Shown one piece after another: positions 43,751 to 51,905 of a stretch of 59,075 bases of DNA. The position numbers and the translations under genes are program-made. The notes under the pieces were generated by a model. It searched no databases. It saw only the letters and a program-made list of their open reading frames with translations, and was not told the DNA's origin. This stretch comes from Lachnospiraceae bacterium. GTDB taxonomy: Bacteria > Bacillota > Clostridia > Lachnospirales > Lachnospiraceae. The number at the start of each line of letters is the position of its first letter. The stretch's first letter is position 1. The DNA is taken from NCBI GenBank assembly GCA_024405115.1, contig JAKSPD010000007.1, positions 1 to 59,075 on the forward strand, written 5' to 3'.

Positions 43751-44056
43751 TTAAAGGTTTCCCCAAATGGAAACTGCTGATACCACAAAGAGTAGAAATA
43801 TCAGGACACCTGTGAAAAGATACAGGAACGCGGACACCCTTTTTTTCTTCATTCGTGGAAACATTTTAAAGTTAAACCACGCTGATACGAAGTTGATTAC
43901 TGATGCCATAAAGAAAATTACGGGAAATAATGCCCTGTTCTTTTCAGGATTAACCACAGCGAGAACAGCCAGGACAATAGTTGCTGTACCCAGAATAATA
44001 TGAACCAGATCGATAAACGTTCCGGCCTTTCTTGGAGAAAATCCGTTTCCTGCCAT
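43751..44056 (-). CDS. small three-helix membrane protein, unknown function
   Basis: Encodes 101 residues with three hydrophobic spans (about 14-36, 44-66 and 77-98) and a basic MKKKR loop between the second and third, suggesting a cytoplasmic loop. I cannot name the family with certainty. It overlaps the preceding methyltransferase gene as TAATG and comes just before rpoD. Confidence 0.8.
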   Translation of the reverse strand: MAGNGFSPRKAGTFIDLVHIILGTATIVLAVLAVVNPEKNRALFPVIFFMASVINFVSAWFNFKMFPRMKKKRVSAFLYLFTGVLIFLLFVVSAVSIWGNL

Positions 44057-44862
44057 TACAATCTCCTCTGTCTTGCCGCCTCAAATCCTATTACCGTTGC
44101 AGCCATGGCCGCATTCAGGGATTCTACCTTTCCTTCCATGGGAATTCTGATCCTTTTTGATGCACATGATTTTGCCTCTTCACTTAATCCCTTTGATTCA
44201 TTGCCTATCATGAAGGCACAAGGCTTTCTGTAATCATAAAGTGTGTAATCAGTATTTCCGTTAAGGTCAGCAGCCAGTATGTCCACTTTATTTCCTTCAG
44301 TAAATTCGCCGCGCTTTAATAAATCGCAGGCCTTGATAACGTCAGTGACATAAATAAAGGGAACCCTGAATAAAGACCCCATGGTGGACCTTACAACCTT
44401 AGGGGAATATACATCGGCAGTTGTGTCATTCATTATGATTCCGGTAACGCCTGCCGCTTCAGCTGCCCTTATGATGGTTCCAAGATTGCCAGGATCCTGA
44501 AGGGTTTCAAGTATCAGAAGCAGCGGCGCATCTGTGCCGTTGAAACTAACGATATCCCTTATCCCTTTTGTTTTTATTTGTTCCGCAACCACCAGTATTC
44601 CCTGAGGTGTAACAGTGTCAGATATCTGTTTCATATCAGAATCGGTCACGGTTTCAAATCCTTTATACTTTAAGAGATCTGAACAGATCTCTGCATGGGA
44701 AGATTTCAGGAAGCTTTCAGTCACATAAACTTCCCTTACAAGTTCCACAGGAACCTCACGGCACATTTTAGGGCCGTCAACAGTAAAAAGTCCGGATTCC
44801 TTTCGAACCCTTGATTTTTCCTGAAGTTCCTTTATGAACTTTTTCTTTCTTCCGTCTGCCAA
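44056..44862 (-). CDS. TrmH/SpoU-family RNA 2'-O-methyltransferase
   Basis: Encodes 268 residues. The three SpoU motifs are clear: LQDPGNLGTIIRAAEAAG (motif 1), FMIGNESKGLS (motif 2) and IPMEGKVESLNAAMAATV (motif 3). An N-terminal substrate-binding extension (about 1-100) is like that of rRNA methyltransferases. It would methylate a ribose in rRNA or tRNA using S-adenosylmethionine; the exact site is unknown. It sits three bases after typA. Confidence 0.92.
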   Translation of the reverse strand: MADGRKKKFIKELQEKSRVRKESGLFTVDGPKMCREVPVELVREVYVTESFLKSSHAEICSDLLKYKGFETVTDSDMKQISDTVTPQGILVVAEQIKTKGIRDIVSFNGTDAPLLLILETLQDPGNLGTIIRAAEAAGVTGIIMNDTTADVYSPKVVRSTMGSLFRVPFIYVTDVIKACDLLKRGEFTEGNKVDILAADLNGNTDYTLYDYRKPCAFMIGNESKGLSEEAKSCASKRIRIPMEGKVESLNAAMAATVIGFEAARQRRL

Positions 44863-44865
44863 ATA

Positions 44866-46707
44866 TTATACCTCAGCGCTTTTCCTGAATGATGCCCTCT
44901 TTCGAAGCAGCGGGTCAAGGATTTTCTTTCTGATACGAAGAGATTTCGGTGTCACCTCAAGAAGTTCATCAGTATCAATGAAATCCATACACTGCTCAAG
45001 AGACATGATTTTGGGAGGAACAAGCCTCAATGCTTCATCCGAGCTTGAAGAACGTGTGTTAGTAAGTTTCTTTGTCTTGCAGACATTTACCTCCACATCT
45101 TCAGTCTTCGGTGAAAGTCCTATAACCATTCCCTCATATACTTCTGTGCCGGGAGTGATGAAAAGCTGACCACGCTCCTGGGCATTAAAAAGTCCGTAAG
45201 TAACCGCCTCACCGGGATGTGTTGCTGTTATGGAGCCCGTCGGTCTGTAGCTTAAATCTCCCTTATACGGTCCATACCCGTCGAAAAGCGTATTCATGAT
45301 TCCATTACCCTTTGTGTCAGTCATGAAATCATTCCTGTAACCTATAAGTCCACGCGAAGGCATTGAGAATTCAAGTCTTGTCGTACTTTCACTGATAGGT
45401 GTCATTCCGTTTAATTCACCTTTTCTCTGAGTGAGTTTCTGGATTACTATTCCCGTATATTCATCCGGAACATCAACATATACGAGTTCCATCGGCTCAA
45501 GAAGCTTTCCTCTTTCATCCTTCTTATAGAGAACTTCCGCCTTGGAAACAGCAAACTCATAACCTTCTCGGCGCATGTTTTCAATAAGTACTGAAAGGTG
45601 AAGTTCTCCTCTTCCGGAAACCTTAAAGCAGTCAGAACTCTCCGTCTCTTCAACCCTGAGTGAAACATCTGTATTAAGTTCCCTGAAAAGTCTGTCCCTT
45701 ACGTGACGTGAAGTTACGTATTTGCCTTCCTTGCCTGCCAGTGGTGAATCATTTACCATAAAATACATTGCAATGGTAGGGTCAGAGATTTTCTGGAACG
45801 GAATCGGATTAATGCCAGCGGGATCACATATGGTATCTCCGATATGAATCTCCGGTATCCCGGAAATGGCAACTATCGAGCCTATCGTTGATTCCTGGAC
45901 TTCGACCCTTGCAAGGCCGTCAAATTCATAAAGTTTTGATACCTTGGTCCTTACGAGTTTGTCAGGATCATGATGGTTACATAAAATAACCTGCTGGTTA
46001 ACCCTTATGACACCGTTTGAAACCTTTCCGACACCGATCCTGCCGATATAGTCATTATAGTCTATGGTTGATATGAGCATCTGTGTAGGAGCCTCAGGAT
46101 CACCTGTGGGGCACGGAATGGAATCAATGATCGTATCAAGAAGGGGCTTCATGTCAGTTCCTGTTTCATGAGCAGAAAGTGAAGCCCACCCGGCTCTCGC
46201 CGATGCATACACGAACGGACAGTCGATCTGTTCATCATTAGCCCCCAGATCCATAAGAAGCTCCAGTACCTCGTCAACTACTTCTTCAGGTCTTGCCTCA
46301 GGACGGTCAATTTTGTTTACACATACAACAACCGGAAGCGAAAGTTCCATTGCCTTTCCGAGAACGAATCTAGTCTGGGGCATCGGTCCTTCAAAAGCAT
46401 CAACCAGAAGAACTACACCGTCAACCATTTTTAATACTCGTTCTACTTCACCACCGAAATCGGCATGACCGGGAGTATCCACTATGTTTATCTTGTGTCC
46501 CTTATAATTGATGGCGGTATTCTTTGAAAGGATTGTAATTCCCCTCTCACGTTCAATGGCATTAGAGTCCATTACTCTTTCAGCCACGTCCTGGTTTTCC
46601 CTGAAGATGCCACTCTGCTTTAGCAGCGCATCAACGAGTGTTGTCTTGCCATGGTCAACATGGGCAATAATGGCAACGTTTCTTATGTCTTCTCTTTTCT
46701 CAATCAT
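44866..46707 (-). CDS. typA: translational GTPase TypA/BipA
   Basis: Encodes 613 residues, full length. The G domain has AHVDHGKTTLVD near the N-terminus, DTPGHADF and NKIDRP, then domains II, III, V and the BipA-specific C-terminal domain (EDVEVNVCKTKKLTNTR). I chose ATG 46707 with AGAGGATATTAAA upstream; earlier in-frame ATGs fall inside the TPR gene. TypA supports ribosome assembly and growth under stress. Confidence 0.96.
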   Translation of the reverse strand: MIEKREDIRNVAIIAHVDHGKTTLVDALLKQSGIFRENQDVAERVMDSNAIERERGITILSKNTAINYKGHKINIVDTPGHADFGGEVERVLKMVDGVVLLVDAFEGPMPQTRFVLGKAMELSLPVVVCVNKIDRPEARPEEVVDEVLELLMDLGANDEQIDCPFVYASARAGWASLSAHETGTDMKPLLDTIIDSIPCPTGDPEAPTQMLISTIDYNDYIGRIGVGKVSNGVIRVNQQVILCNHHDPDKLVRTKVSKLYEFDGLARVEVQESTIGSIVAISGIPEIHIGDTICDPAGINPIPFQKISDPTIAMYFMVNDSPLAGKEGKYVTSRHVRDRLFRELNTDVSLRVEETESSDCFKVSGRGELHLSVLIENMRREGYEFAVSKAEVLYKKDERGKLLEPMELVYVDVPDEYTGIVIQKLTQRKGELNGMTPISESTTRLEFSMPSRGLIGYRNDFMTDTKGNGIMNTLFDGYGPYKGDLSYRPTGSITATHPGEAVTYGLFNAQERGQLFITPGTEVYEGMVIGLSPKTEDVEVNVCKTKKLTNTRSSSSDEALRLVPPKIMSLEQCMDFIDTDELLEVTPKSLRIRKKILDPLLRKRASFRKSAEV

Positions 46708-46708
46708 T

Positions 46709-48019
46709 TTAATATCCTCTTGCCTGAACAGCCCTTTCAGCATATTTGCTCTCAGGATGTTCACCTACGATTTTATCAAATATTCTATTTGCCTCGCTGA
46801 TCCGGTCTTCGGACTGCAGAAGCCTTGCCTTAAGATACATTACCTCGGGATCATCCGGGTCAATCTTTAAGGCAAGATCATAATATGACATTGCTGCCTC
46901 TTTTTTCCCGCCGTTCCAGGACTGTGTTCCCAGACTGACAAGCTTGTCATAGCAGCCATTGTAAATCACGTCGTCAACTTCCTTTAACTGGGAAACCAGC
47001 GGTTCTTCGTTAAGAAATTCAATTTCTCGGTCAATTGAAAGCCAGTCATTGGCGGCATCAGTATACCTGCCGTTTTCATACTCCTCAACAATGTTTTTAA
47101 GAAGTCCGAACATGGATGCAAAATCCCTGTTTTCCTTTTCAAAGGCAGCAAGTTTCTTTGAGGCGTCATCGTACTTGATTTTCAGTTCCTCATACTCAGT
47201 GCTGACCCTGTTGTAATCAGAATTCACTGTTGAAAGCTTTCTGTTGTTATCGACTACCTTTTCGTTAGCCTCTTTATAATATGTTTTCCTGATACCCGGA
47301 AGTAAAAGCGTTGAAAACGCCACCATACCCAAAAGTACTCCCAGAATGATGATCATTGTCGTGCTGAAAGGAATCTTTGTATTCTGAGACTCAGGCATTA
47401 TCACATCATCATCTTCCATCTTTCTGTGTGAAAAAGCATTCTTGAGCCTTTTTTGTTCAACTTCCGCCTTTCCGGTTGCCTGTTTGACGTCATCCATCAG
47501 AATAAGCGCCGTAGGATTGTTTCTGTCAACATGAAGCACCTGCATCAATGCCCTGCCGGCTTTGATATTATCACCCTTGTCCATGTAAAGCATGGCAAGT
47601 ACTATCTGTGCCTTTACATAGTTCGGACGTTCGGACACGAGATGCTGGAGCTCAATTATGGCAAAAGCCGAATCAGATGACTTAGCCGTTGCCAGAGCCT
47701 GGTTGAACTTTTTTATGGCCTGGGAGTCCCTCTCCAGCTGGTCAGGCTTTCTCTGAATCATATCCAGATATCTCTGTGCGGCATTTGACTCAGGCTGTAA
47801 ATTCTCACTTATTATCCACTGACATAAGGCGTCAGCTGTTTCTCCCATCTGGTAATATATGAGTCCCAGAAGATTTCTTGCATTAGTACAGTACTTATTG
47901 AACCTCAGAGCACGCTTCAAAAGCTCGGCTGATCCGGTCAGGTCGTTAAGACGTGCCTTTTCAAGTCCGAGATTGTAAAAAGCATTTGCAATTCTGTAAA
48001 GCCTGTTGCTTCTTTCCAT
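46709..48019 (-). CDS. TPR-repeat membrane protein
   Basis: Encodes 436 residues. An N-terminal TPR region (about 5-175) precedes a single membrane span (about 219-241). After it come a predicted coiled coil (about 250-295, KVVDNNRKLSTVNSDYN) and a C-terminal TPR pair (about 370-432, AAMSYYDLALKIDPDDPEVMYLKA). The N-terminal part should be cytosolic and the C-terminal part outside. I do not recognise a named family; it may be an envelope scaffold. It follows the 58-residue gene by seven bases. Confidence 0.85.
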   Translation of the reverse strand: MERSNRLYRIANAFYNLGLEKARLNDLTGSAELLKRALRFNKYCTNARNLLGLIYYQMGETADALCQWIISENLQPESNAAQRYLDMIQRKPDQLERDSQAIKKFNQALATAKSSDSAFAIIELQHLVSERPNYVKAQIVLAMLYMDKGDNIKAGRALMQVLHVDRNNPTALILMDDVKQATGKAEVEQKRLKNAFSHRKMEDDDVIMPESQNTKIPFSTTMIIILGVLLGMVAFSTLLLPGIRKTYYKEANEKVVDNNRKLSTVNSDYNRVSTEYEELKIKYDDASKKLAAFEKENRDFASMFGLLKNIVEEYENGRYTDAANDWLSIDREIEFLNEEPLVSQLKEVDDVIYNGCYDKLVSLGTQSWNGGKKEAAMSYYDLALKIDPDDPEVMYLKARLLQSEDRISEANRIFDKIVGEHPESKYAERAVQARGY

Positions 48020-48026
48020 GGAGTAT

Positions 48027-48203
48027 TTACTGTAAGGGTTCTTCCTTAGGATCTTTAACAGCTGTTTTTTCGGAGACTGTTTTTTCCATCATCTGGAACA
48101 TGATGTCATTCATGTCCGTCAGATCCATTTTCATCACAGCATCCTCAATTTCATCTACTTCCATTGAAGGTTTAAAGCGCTTTAATTCTTCTTTAAAATT
48201 CAT
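48027..48203 (-). CDS. 58-residue acidic protein, unknown
   Basis: A short reading frame encoding 58 residues, beginning MNFKEELKRFKPSMEVDEIE and ending DPKEEPLQ. It is soluble-looking, Met- and Glu-rich, and probably helical. GGAG lies seven bases before the ATG, a good promoter (48224-48252) lies directly upstream, and the TPR gene starts seven bases later. Its position as the first gene of a TPR-typA transcript makes it likely real. Confidence 0.75.
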   Translation of the reverse strand: MNFKEELKRFKPSMEVDEIEDAVMKMDLTDMNDIMFQMMEKTVSEKTAVKDPKEEPLQ

Positions 48204-48223
48204 ATGGCGACTCCAAACATTTA

Positions 48224-48252
48224 ATTATAACTGTTTTATCGTTCTTTGTAAA
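48224..48252 (-). promoter_or_regulatory. promoter of the small-ORF/TPR/typA operon
   Basis: TTTACA (48252-48247) and TATAAT (48229-48224) with a 17-base spacer on the minus strand, overlapping the 3' end of the YigZ-family gene. Confidence 0.72.
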
Positions 48253-48886
48253 CAACAGGAGAAGTCTTTTCATAGTAATACACACCCGTTTTCATGGATA
48301 GTACTATTCTGCCACCGCTCATTTCTGTTATTTTTGAAATGAAGGTTTCATAAAGTTCTTCCTTAATCAGATAATAAAAACCGCATGTATCCGTATACTC
48401 TTCCTTTTCAGTGAATATACCCATGGTTCCGGCCAGATACTTAATCCTGTTAGCCGTCTGATAATCAGAGGTGATTTTCACACGTACACCTTTTATCAGT
48501 TCATTAATCTCTGATTCCGCGAGTGCTTCCTTAACTGAATCGGAGTATGCCCTTACAAGCCCGCCCGTTCCCAGGAGTGTCCCTCCAAAATACCTGGTTA
48601 CCACAGCAATGCAGTCATAAAGTTCCGCTCCCTGAAGAAGTGACAGTATCGGCTTACCCGCGGTTCCCTGAGGTTCTCCGTCATCAGAAAACCTTTCATA
48701 TTCGGTACCGGGTTCACCGATTCTTAAGGCAAAACAGTGGTGCCTTGCTTCCCTGTGTTCTTTTCTGACTTCTTCAAGAAATTCTTTCGCTTCCTCTTCG
48801 TTTCTGACGGTTTTCAATTCACAGATGAAATGTGATTTCTTTGCTTCAACGTCTGAAACGCCGGGACTGGTTATGACTTTATACAT
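48236..48886 (-). CDS. YigZ/IMPACT-family protein
   Basis: Encodes 216 residues. RFSDDGEPQGTAGKPIL is the conserved core of the UPF0029 N-terminal domain, and VVTRYFGGTLLGTGGLVRAY is another signature; a ferredoxin-like C-terminal domain follows. Its cellular role is unclear; eukaryotic relatives regulate a translation kinase. It begins in a TAATG overlap with the transporter gene upstream. Confidence 0.92.
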   Translation of the reverse strand: MYKVITSPGVSDVEAKKSHFICELKTVRNEEEAKEFLEEVRKEHREARHHCFALRIGEPGTEYERFSDDGEPQGTAGKPILSLLQGAELYDCIAVVTRYFGGTLLGTGGLVRAYSDSVKEALAESEINELIKGVRVKITSDYQTANRIKYLAGTMGIFTEKEEYTDTCGFYYLIKEELYETFISKITEMSGGRIVLSMKTGVYYYEKTSPVVYKER

Positions 48887-49755
48887 TACTTTTCCTTTCC
48901 CGGCTGCATCTGCGAAAGCAGTATTGCTATGAACATGATTCCGCAGCCGATGAGGGATTTGCCGGTAAGCATGGTCCCGAATATAACGAATTCACCCACG
49001 ACTGAGAATACTGACTCGAGGCTCATTATCAGTGAGGCAATTGCAGGATCGACACCACGCATGCCGACCATCTGTAAGGTATATGCTACGCCAGTTGACA
49101 TGATGCCCACATACAGAAGTGGTATCAGTCCTGCCGCAAGGTCAGCCTCTAAAGGCTTTTCAAATACAAGAGCAAGAATTATTGATACAATACCGGCAAT
49201 CAGGAACTGTATGGCGGACATTTTCAAAGGATCCGTACCTTCTGAATTTCTGTCAATAATGATAATCTGGATTGCATAAAAAAGTGCGCAGCCAATGCAG
49301 AGAAGGTCACCAATATTCATCCTGAGTTCCTCATTATCCGGCATGCATATCAGATACAGTCCAACCACTCCAAGAATAATGGCAAATAAGGTTGTCTTTG
49401 AAGGCTTCTTTGCGGAAAAAATGCCAAACACTGCCACAAAGACCATATATACCGCAGTTATAAAGCCTGCCTTTCCAGGAGAAGTGTACATCAGTCCTAC
49501 CTGCTGCAGGTTACATGCGACACTTAGGGCTATACCACATAGGATGCCTCCTCTAAGAGTGGCACGGTTTGGCTTAAGGGTTCCTGTAGTTATCTTTATT
49601 ACCGGTTGGATCACAAGACATCCCAGAAAGCTTCTGAGGGCATTAAATGTATATGGCCCCATTGAGCTTCCGCCCATGCTCTGAAAAGCAAAGGCGAAGC
49701 CCCAGATAGCGGCCGCCAGTAGTAAAAAAATTGAATGTTTCAGCTTTAAACTCAT
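48886..49755 (-). CDS. EamA/DMT-family transporter
   Basis: Encodes 289 residues with about ten transmembrane segments in two EamA-type repeats (each about 140 residues). The segment AAAIWGFAFAFQSMG starts the first, and ISTGVAYTLQMVG-like wording begins the last part of the second. Such proteins export metabolites or amino acids. The substrate is not predictable. It starts two bases after the CobW-like gene. Confidence 0.88.
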   Translation of the reverse strand: MSLKLKHSIFLLLAAAIWGFAFAFQSMGGSSMGPYTFNALRSFLGCLVIQPVIKITTGTLKPNRATLRGGILCGIALSVACNLQQVGLMYTSPGKAGFITAVYMVFVAVFGIFSAKKPSKTTLFAIILGVVGLYLICMPDNEELRMNIGDLLCIGCALFYAIQIIIIDRNSEGTDPLKMSAIQFLIAGIVSIILALVFEKPLEADLAAGLIPLLYVGIMSTGVAYTLQMVGMRGVDPAIASLIMSLESVFSVVGEFVIFGTMLTGKSLIGCGIMFIAILLSQMQPGKEK

Positions 49756-49757
49756 GT

Positions 49758-50720
49758 TTAGAATGTTACAGGTTCGGAAATCTCTCCGGTATGTGCTATC
49801 TTTATGACTTCCAGGAACGGTCCCTCTCCTTCGTATTCAGGAAGGTTTTTGATATCGACACGTGCTGTCAGCTTTACCCACGTTCCGTCCGGATAAGCAC
49901 TGATTCCTTTATAATGTGCCATGAAACCGATAAATGTCATGTCTGCCTCACAGCAGGTCATTGCCATTCTGCCAGGAACAAAGCAGTCCTTTTCAAATGT
50001 TTTTTCATCGCGCATCACGCAGGCACTGAAAGTGACATTTTTGCCCTTATAGCGGTCAGGATAATCGCGGCAGTCGAAGAACCATATTCCGAAGTTCTCA
50101 GGGCTTATCACTATCTCGTCCCCTGAAATGTCATAAGGAAGGTCCTCAGGAATAACTTCAAGCGGGACCTCACCGAACTTGTTTTCCATGACGATTTCGG
50201 CACCCTGCACCAGCATGGGCCTTAACTGTCTCTTCCAGTTAAGAAGGTTATCTTCCGGAATGTCATCGCACCTGTTGATCAGAAGAAGCTCGGTATACTT
50301 AAGCATGGGGCCCATTAGTGCCTTCATGTTGTTAAGGTACATGTCAAGCGTGCTTCCGTCCATCATGGTTATCTGCTGATAAAGGACCCAGTCGTCAGGG
50401 AATCTTAAAATCTCAGGATTCCACATACCGTTCCACTCGATAACGATTCTTTCAGCATTGCAGGCATCAGCAAGTTCTTTTAAACGTTCTTTTGTTATGG
50501 ACTCCTTATCATCAAAGGAAACCATGGTAATATGTTCACGCTTCAGTAGCTTTTTGTCATATTCCACTTCACCTTCCTCCGTTACAAGAAGAAGCGTGTT
50601 CCCTTCGATATGGAAATAGTCCTCGCTTATTGTGTAATTGATAAATGATGTTTTACCGGACTCAAGAAAACCGTTTACCAGAAACACCGGCTTCTCGTTG
50701 TCATTGATCATTTCCGTCAT
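49758..50720 (-). CDS. CobW-like GTPase-domain protein with YcgQ-like C-terminal domain
   Basis: Encodes 320 residues. The N-terminal P-loop reads FLVNGFLESGKTSF (about 12-25), as in CobW/COG0523 GTPases, but the CxCC motif is absent and the following glutamate-rich segment (TEEGEVEYD) replaces the usual NEFGE. The C-terminal part (about 215-320; FDCRDYPDRYKGKNV, PGRMAMTCCEADM) resembles the C-terminal domain of the YcgQ/TIGR03943 putative permease subunit, linked in B. subtilis to zinc limitation. I chose ATG 50720 with GAGGATTACAAA upstream. Probably works with the next-listed CobW protein; zinc is inference. Confidence 0.75.
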   Translation of the reverse strand: MTEMINDNEKPVFLVNGFLESGKTSFINYTISEDYFHIEGNTLLLVTEEGEVEYDKKLLKREHITMVSFDDKESITKERLKELADACNAERIVIEWNGMWNPEILRFPDDWVLYQQITMMDGSTLDMYLNNMKALMGPMLKYTELLLINRCDDIPEDNLLNWKRQLRPMLVQGAEIVMENKFGEVPLEVIPEDLPYDISGDEIVISPENFGIWFFDCRDYPDRYKGKNVTFSACVMRDEKTFEKDCFVPGRMAMTCCEADMTFIGFMAHYKGISAYPDGTWVKLTARVDIKNLPEYEGEGPFLEVIKIAHTGEISEPVTF

Positions 50721-50730
50721 TTTGTAATCC

Positions 50731-51894
50731 TCAGAAAAGTTTCTTAATCTCGTCTTCCTTAAGACCGCTTCCAATCACACAGGCCTTACCGGTATAATCC
50801 GGAGCGCCTTTCCTGATCTCATACTGACCCGGTGTAAGGTCAAAATGATACCACGCGTCAGCGTCCTCAGCCTTTATCATTCCCTTTGCACGTAGAATCA
50901 CGCCGTATTCCTCACTGTCTGAAAGGGATTTAAGTATTGATTCAAGCTTAATCTTTGATATGGGTGCCACATTTGTCATTCCCACAGACTCAAACACCTC
51001 ATCCGCATCATGTCCGTGATGGTGGTGATGATGGTGGTGATGTTCATGTTCATGTTCATGCTCATCTTCATCATCGTCGTCATCATCGTCATGATGATGG
51101 TGATGATCATGCTCATCTTCGTCATCGTCGTCATCATCGTCATGATGATGGTGGTGCTCATGCTCATCTTCGTCATCGTCATCATCTTCATCATCGTCGT
51201 CATCGTGGTGATGATGGTGATGATGATGTTCGTGTTCTTCTTCAGACTCTCCGTCCGGGACACTTAATGCCTCTTCACGAAGTTCCTCCAGAAGGCTGTC
51301 ACGTTTTTCAATGACTTTAAGGAGTTTTTCGCCTCCTAATTCATCTATGGGAGTAGTAATGATTTCCGCTTCAGCATTTATGCTTCGGATAAGTTCTACT
51401 GCTTCCTCTATCTTTTCTTCTGAAGCAATGTCTGTTCTTGTAAGTACTACTGTGCCTGCATACTGAACCTGGTTGTTGAAGAACTCACCGAAATTCTTCA
51501 TGTACATCTTGCACTTTGCGGCATCCACACAGGTTACGGCTGAATTCAGGACTACGTCCAGACTTCCCGAAGCCTCCGTAACAGCCTTCATGATGTCAGA
51601 AAGCTTTCCAACTCCTGAGGGTTCGATAATGATTCTGTCAGGAGCAAACTTTTTGATCACCTCTCTTAGGGATTTCTCAAAATCACCTACAAGTGAACAG
51701 CAGATGCATCCCTGGCTCATCTCCGTGATTTCCACCCCGAAATCCTTTAAGAAACCTCCGTCAATGCCTATCTCTCCGAATTCATTTTCAATAAGAACGA
51801 TTTTTTCATCGGCGAGAGCCTCTGAAAGGAGCTTTTTTATGAAAGTTGTTTTTCCTGCTCCGAGGAAACCTGAAATAACATCGATTTTTGTCAT
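50731..51894 (-). CDS. CobW/COG0523-family metallochaperone GTPase with His/Asp-rich domain
   Basis: Encodes 387 residues. The N-terminal MTKIDVISGFLGAGKTTF holds Walker A, GCICCSL is the CxCC metal site, and IIEPSGVG is a family signature. A low-complexity segment of about 75 residues made of Asp-, Glu- and His-runs joins the GTPase part to the CobW C-terminal domain (SDSEEYGVILRAKGMI). I chose ATG 51894 with AGAGGTATTATC upstream. Such proteins deliver metals, often zinc, under limitation. It is adjacent to a CxCC-less paralogue, suggesting a pair. Confidence 0.92.
   Translation of the reverse strand: MTKIDVISGFLGAGKTTFIKKLLSEALADEKIVLIENEFGEIGIDGGFLKDFGVEITEMSQGCICCSLVGDFEKSLREVIKKFAPDRIIIEPSGVGKLSDIMKAVTEASGSLDVVLNSAVTCVDAAKCKMYMKNFGEFFNNQVQYAGTVVLTRTDIASEEKIEEAVELIRSINAEAEIITTPIDELGGEKLLKVIEKRDSLLEELREEALSVPDGESEEEHEHHHHHHHHDDDDDEDDDDDEDEHEHHHHHDDDDDDDEDEHDHHHHHDDDDDDDEDEHEHEHEHHHHHHHHHGHDADEVFESVGMTNVAPISKIKLESILKSLSDSEEYGVILRAKGMIKAEDADAWYHFDLTPGQYEIRKGAPDYTGKACVIGSGLKEDEIKKLF
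51012..51236 (-). repeat. 51-bp tandem repeats coding a His/Asp/Glu-rich metal-binding segment
   Basis: On the plus strand the phrase CATGCTCATCTTC begins or nearly begins at 51057, 51108 and 51159, spaced exactly 51 bases. Each unit encodes about 17 residues of the form DDDDDDDEDEHxHHHHH. The array extends with irregular His runs to both sides. It explains overlapping low-complexity frames here. Confidence 0.9.
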
Positions 51895-51905
51895 GATAAT
51901 ACCTC

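Noticed and set aside
50955-51314. Plus- and minus-strand frames rich in Met, Val, His or Arg
   Set aside because: They are other-frame readings of the 51-bp repeat array inside the CobW gene.
51895-51905. Zur-type operator before the CobW gene
   Set aside because: Only 11 bases separate it from glgP and no zinc-regulator palindrome is visible there or just upstream.
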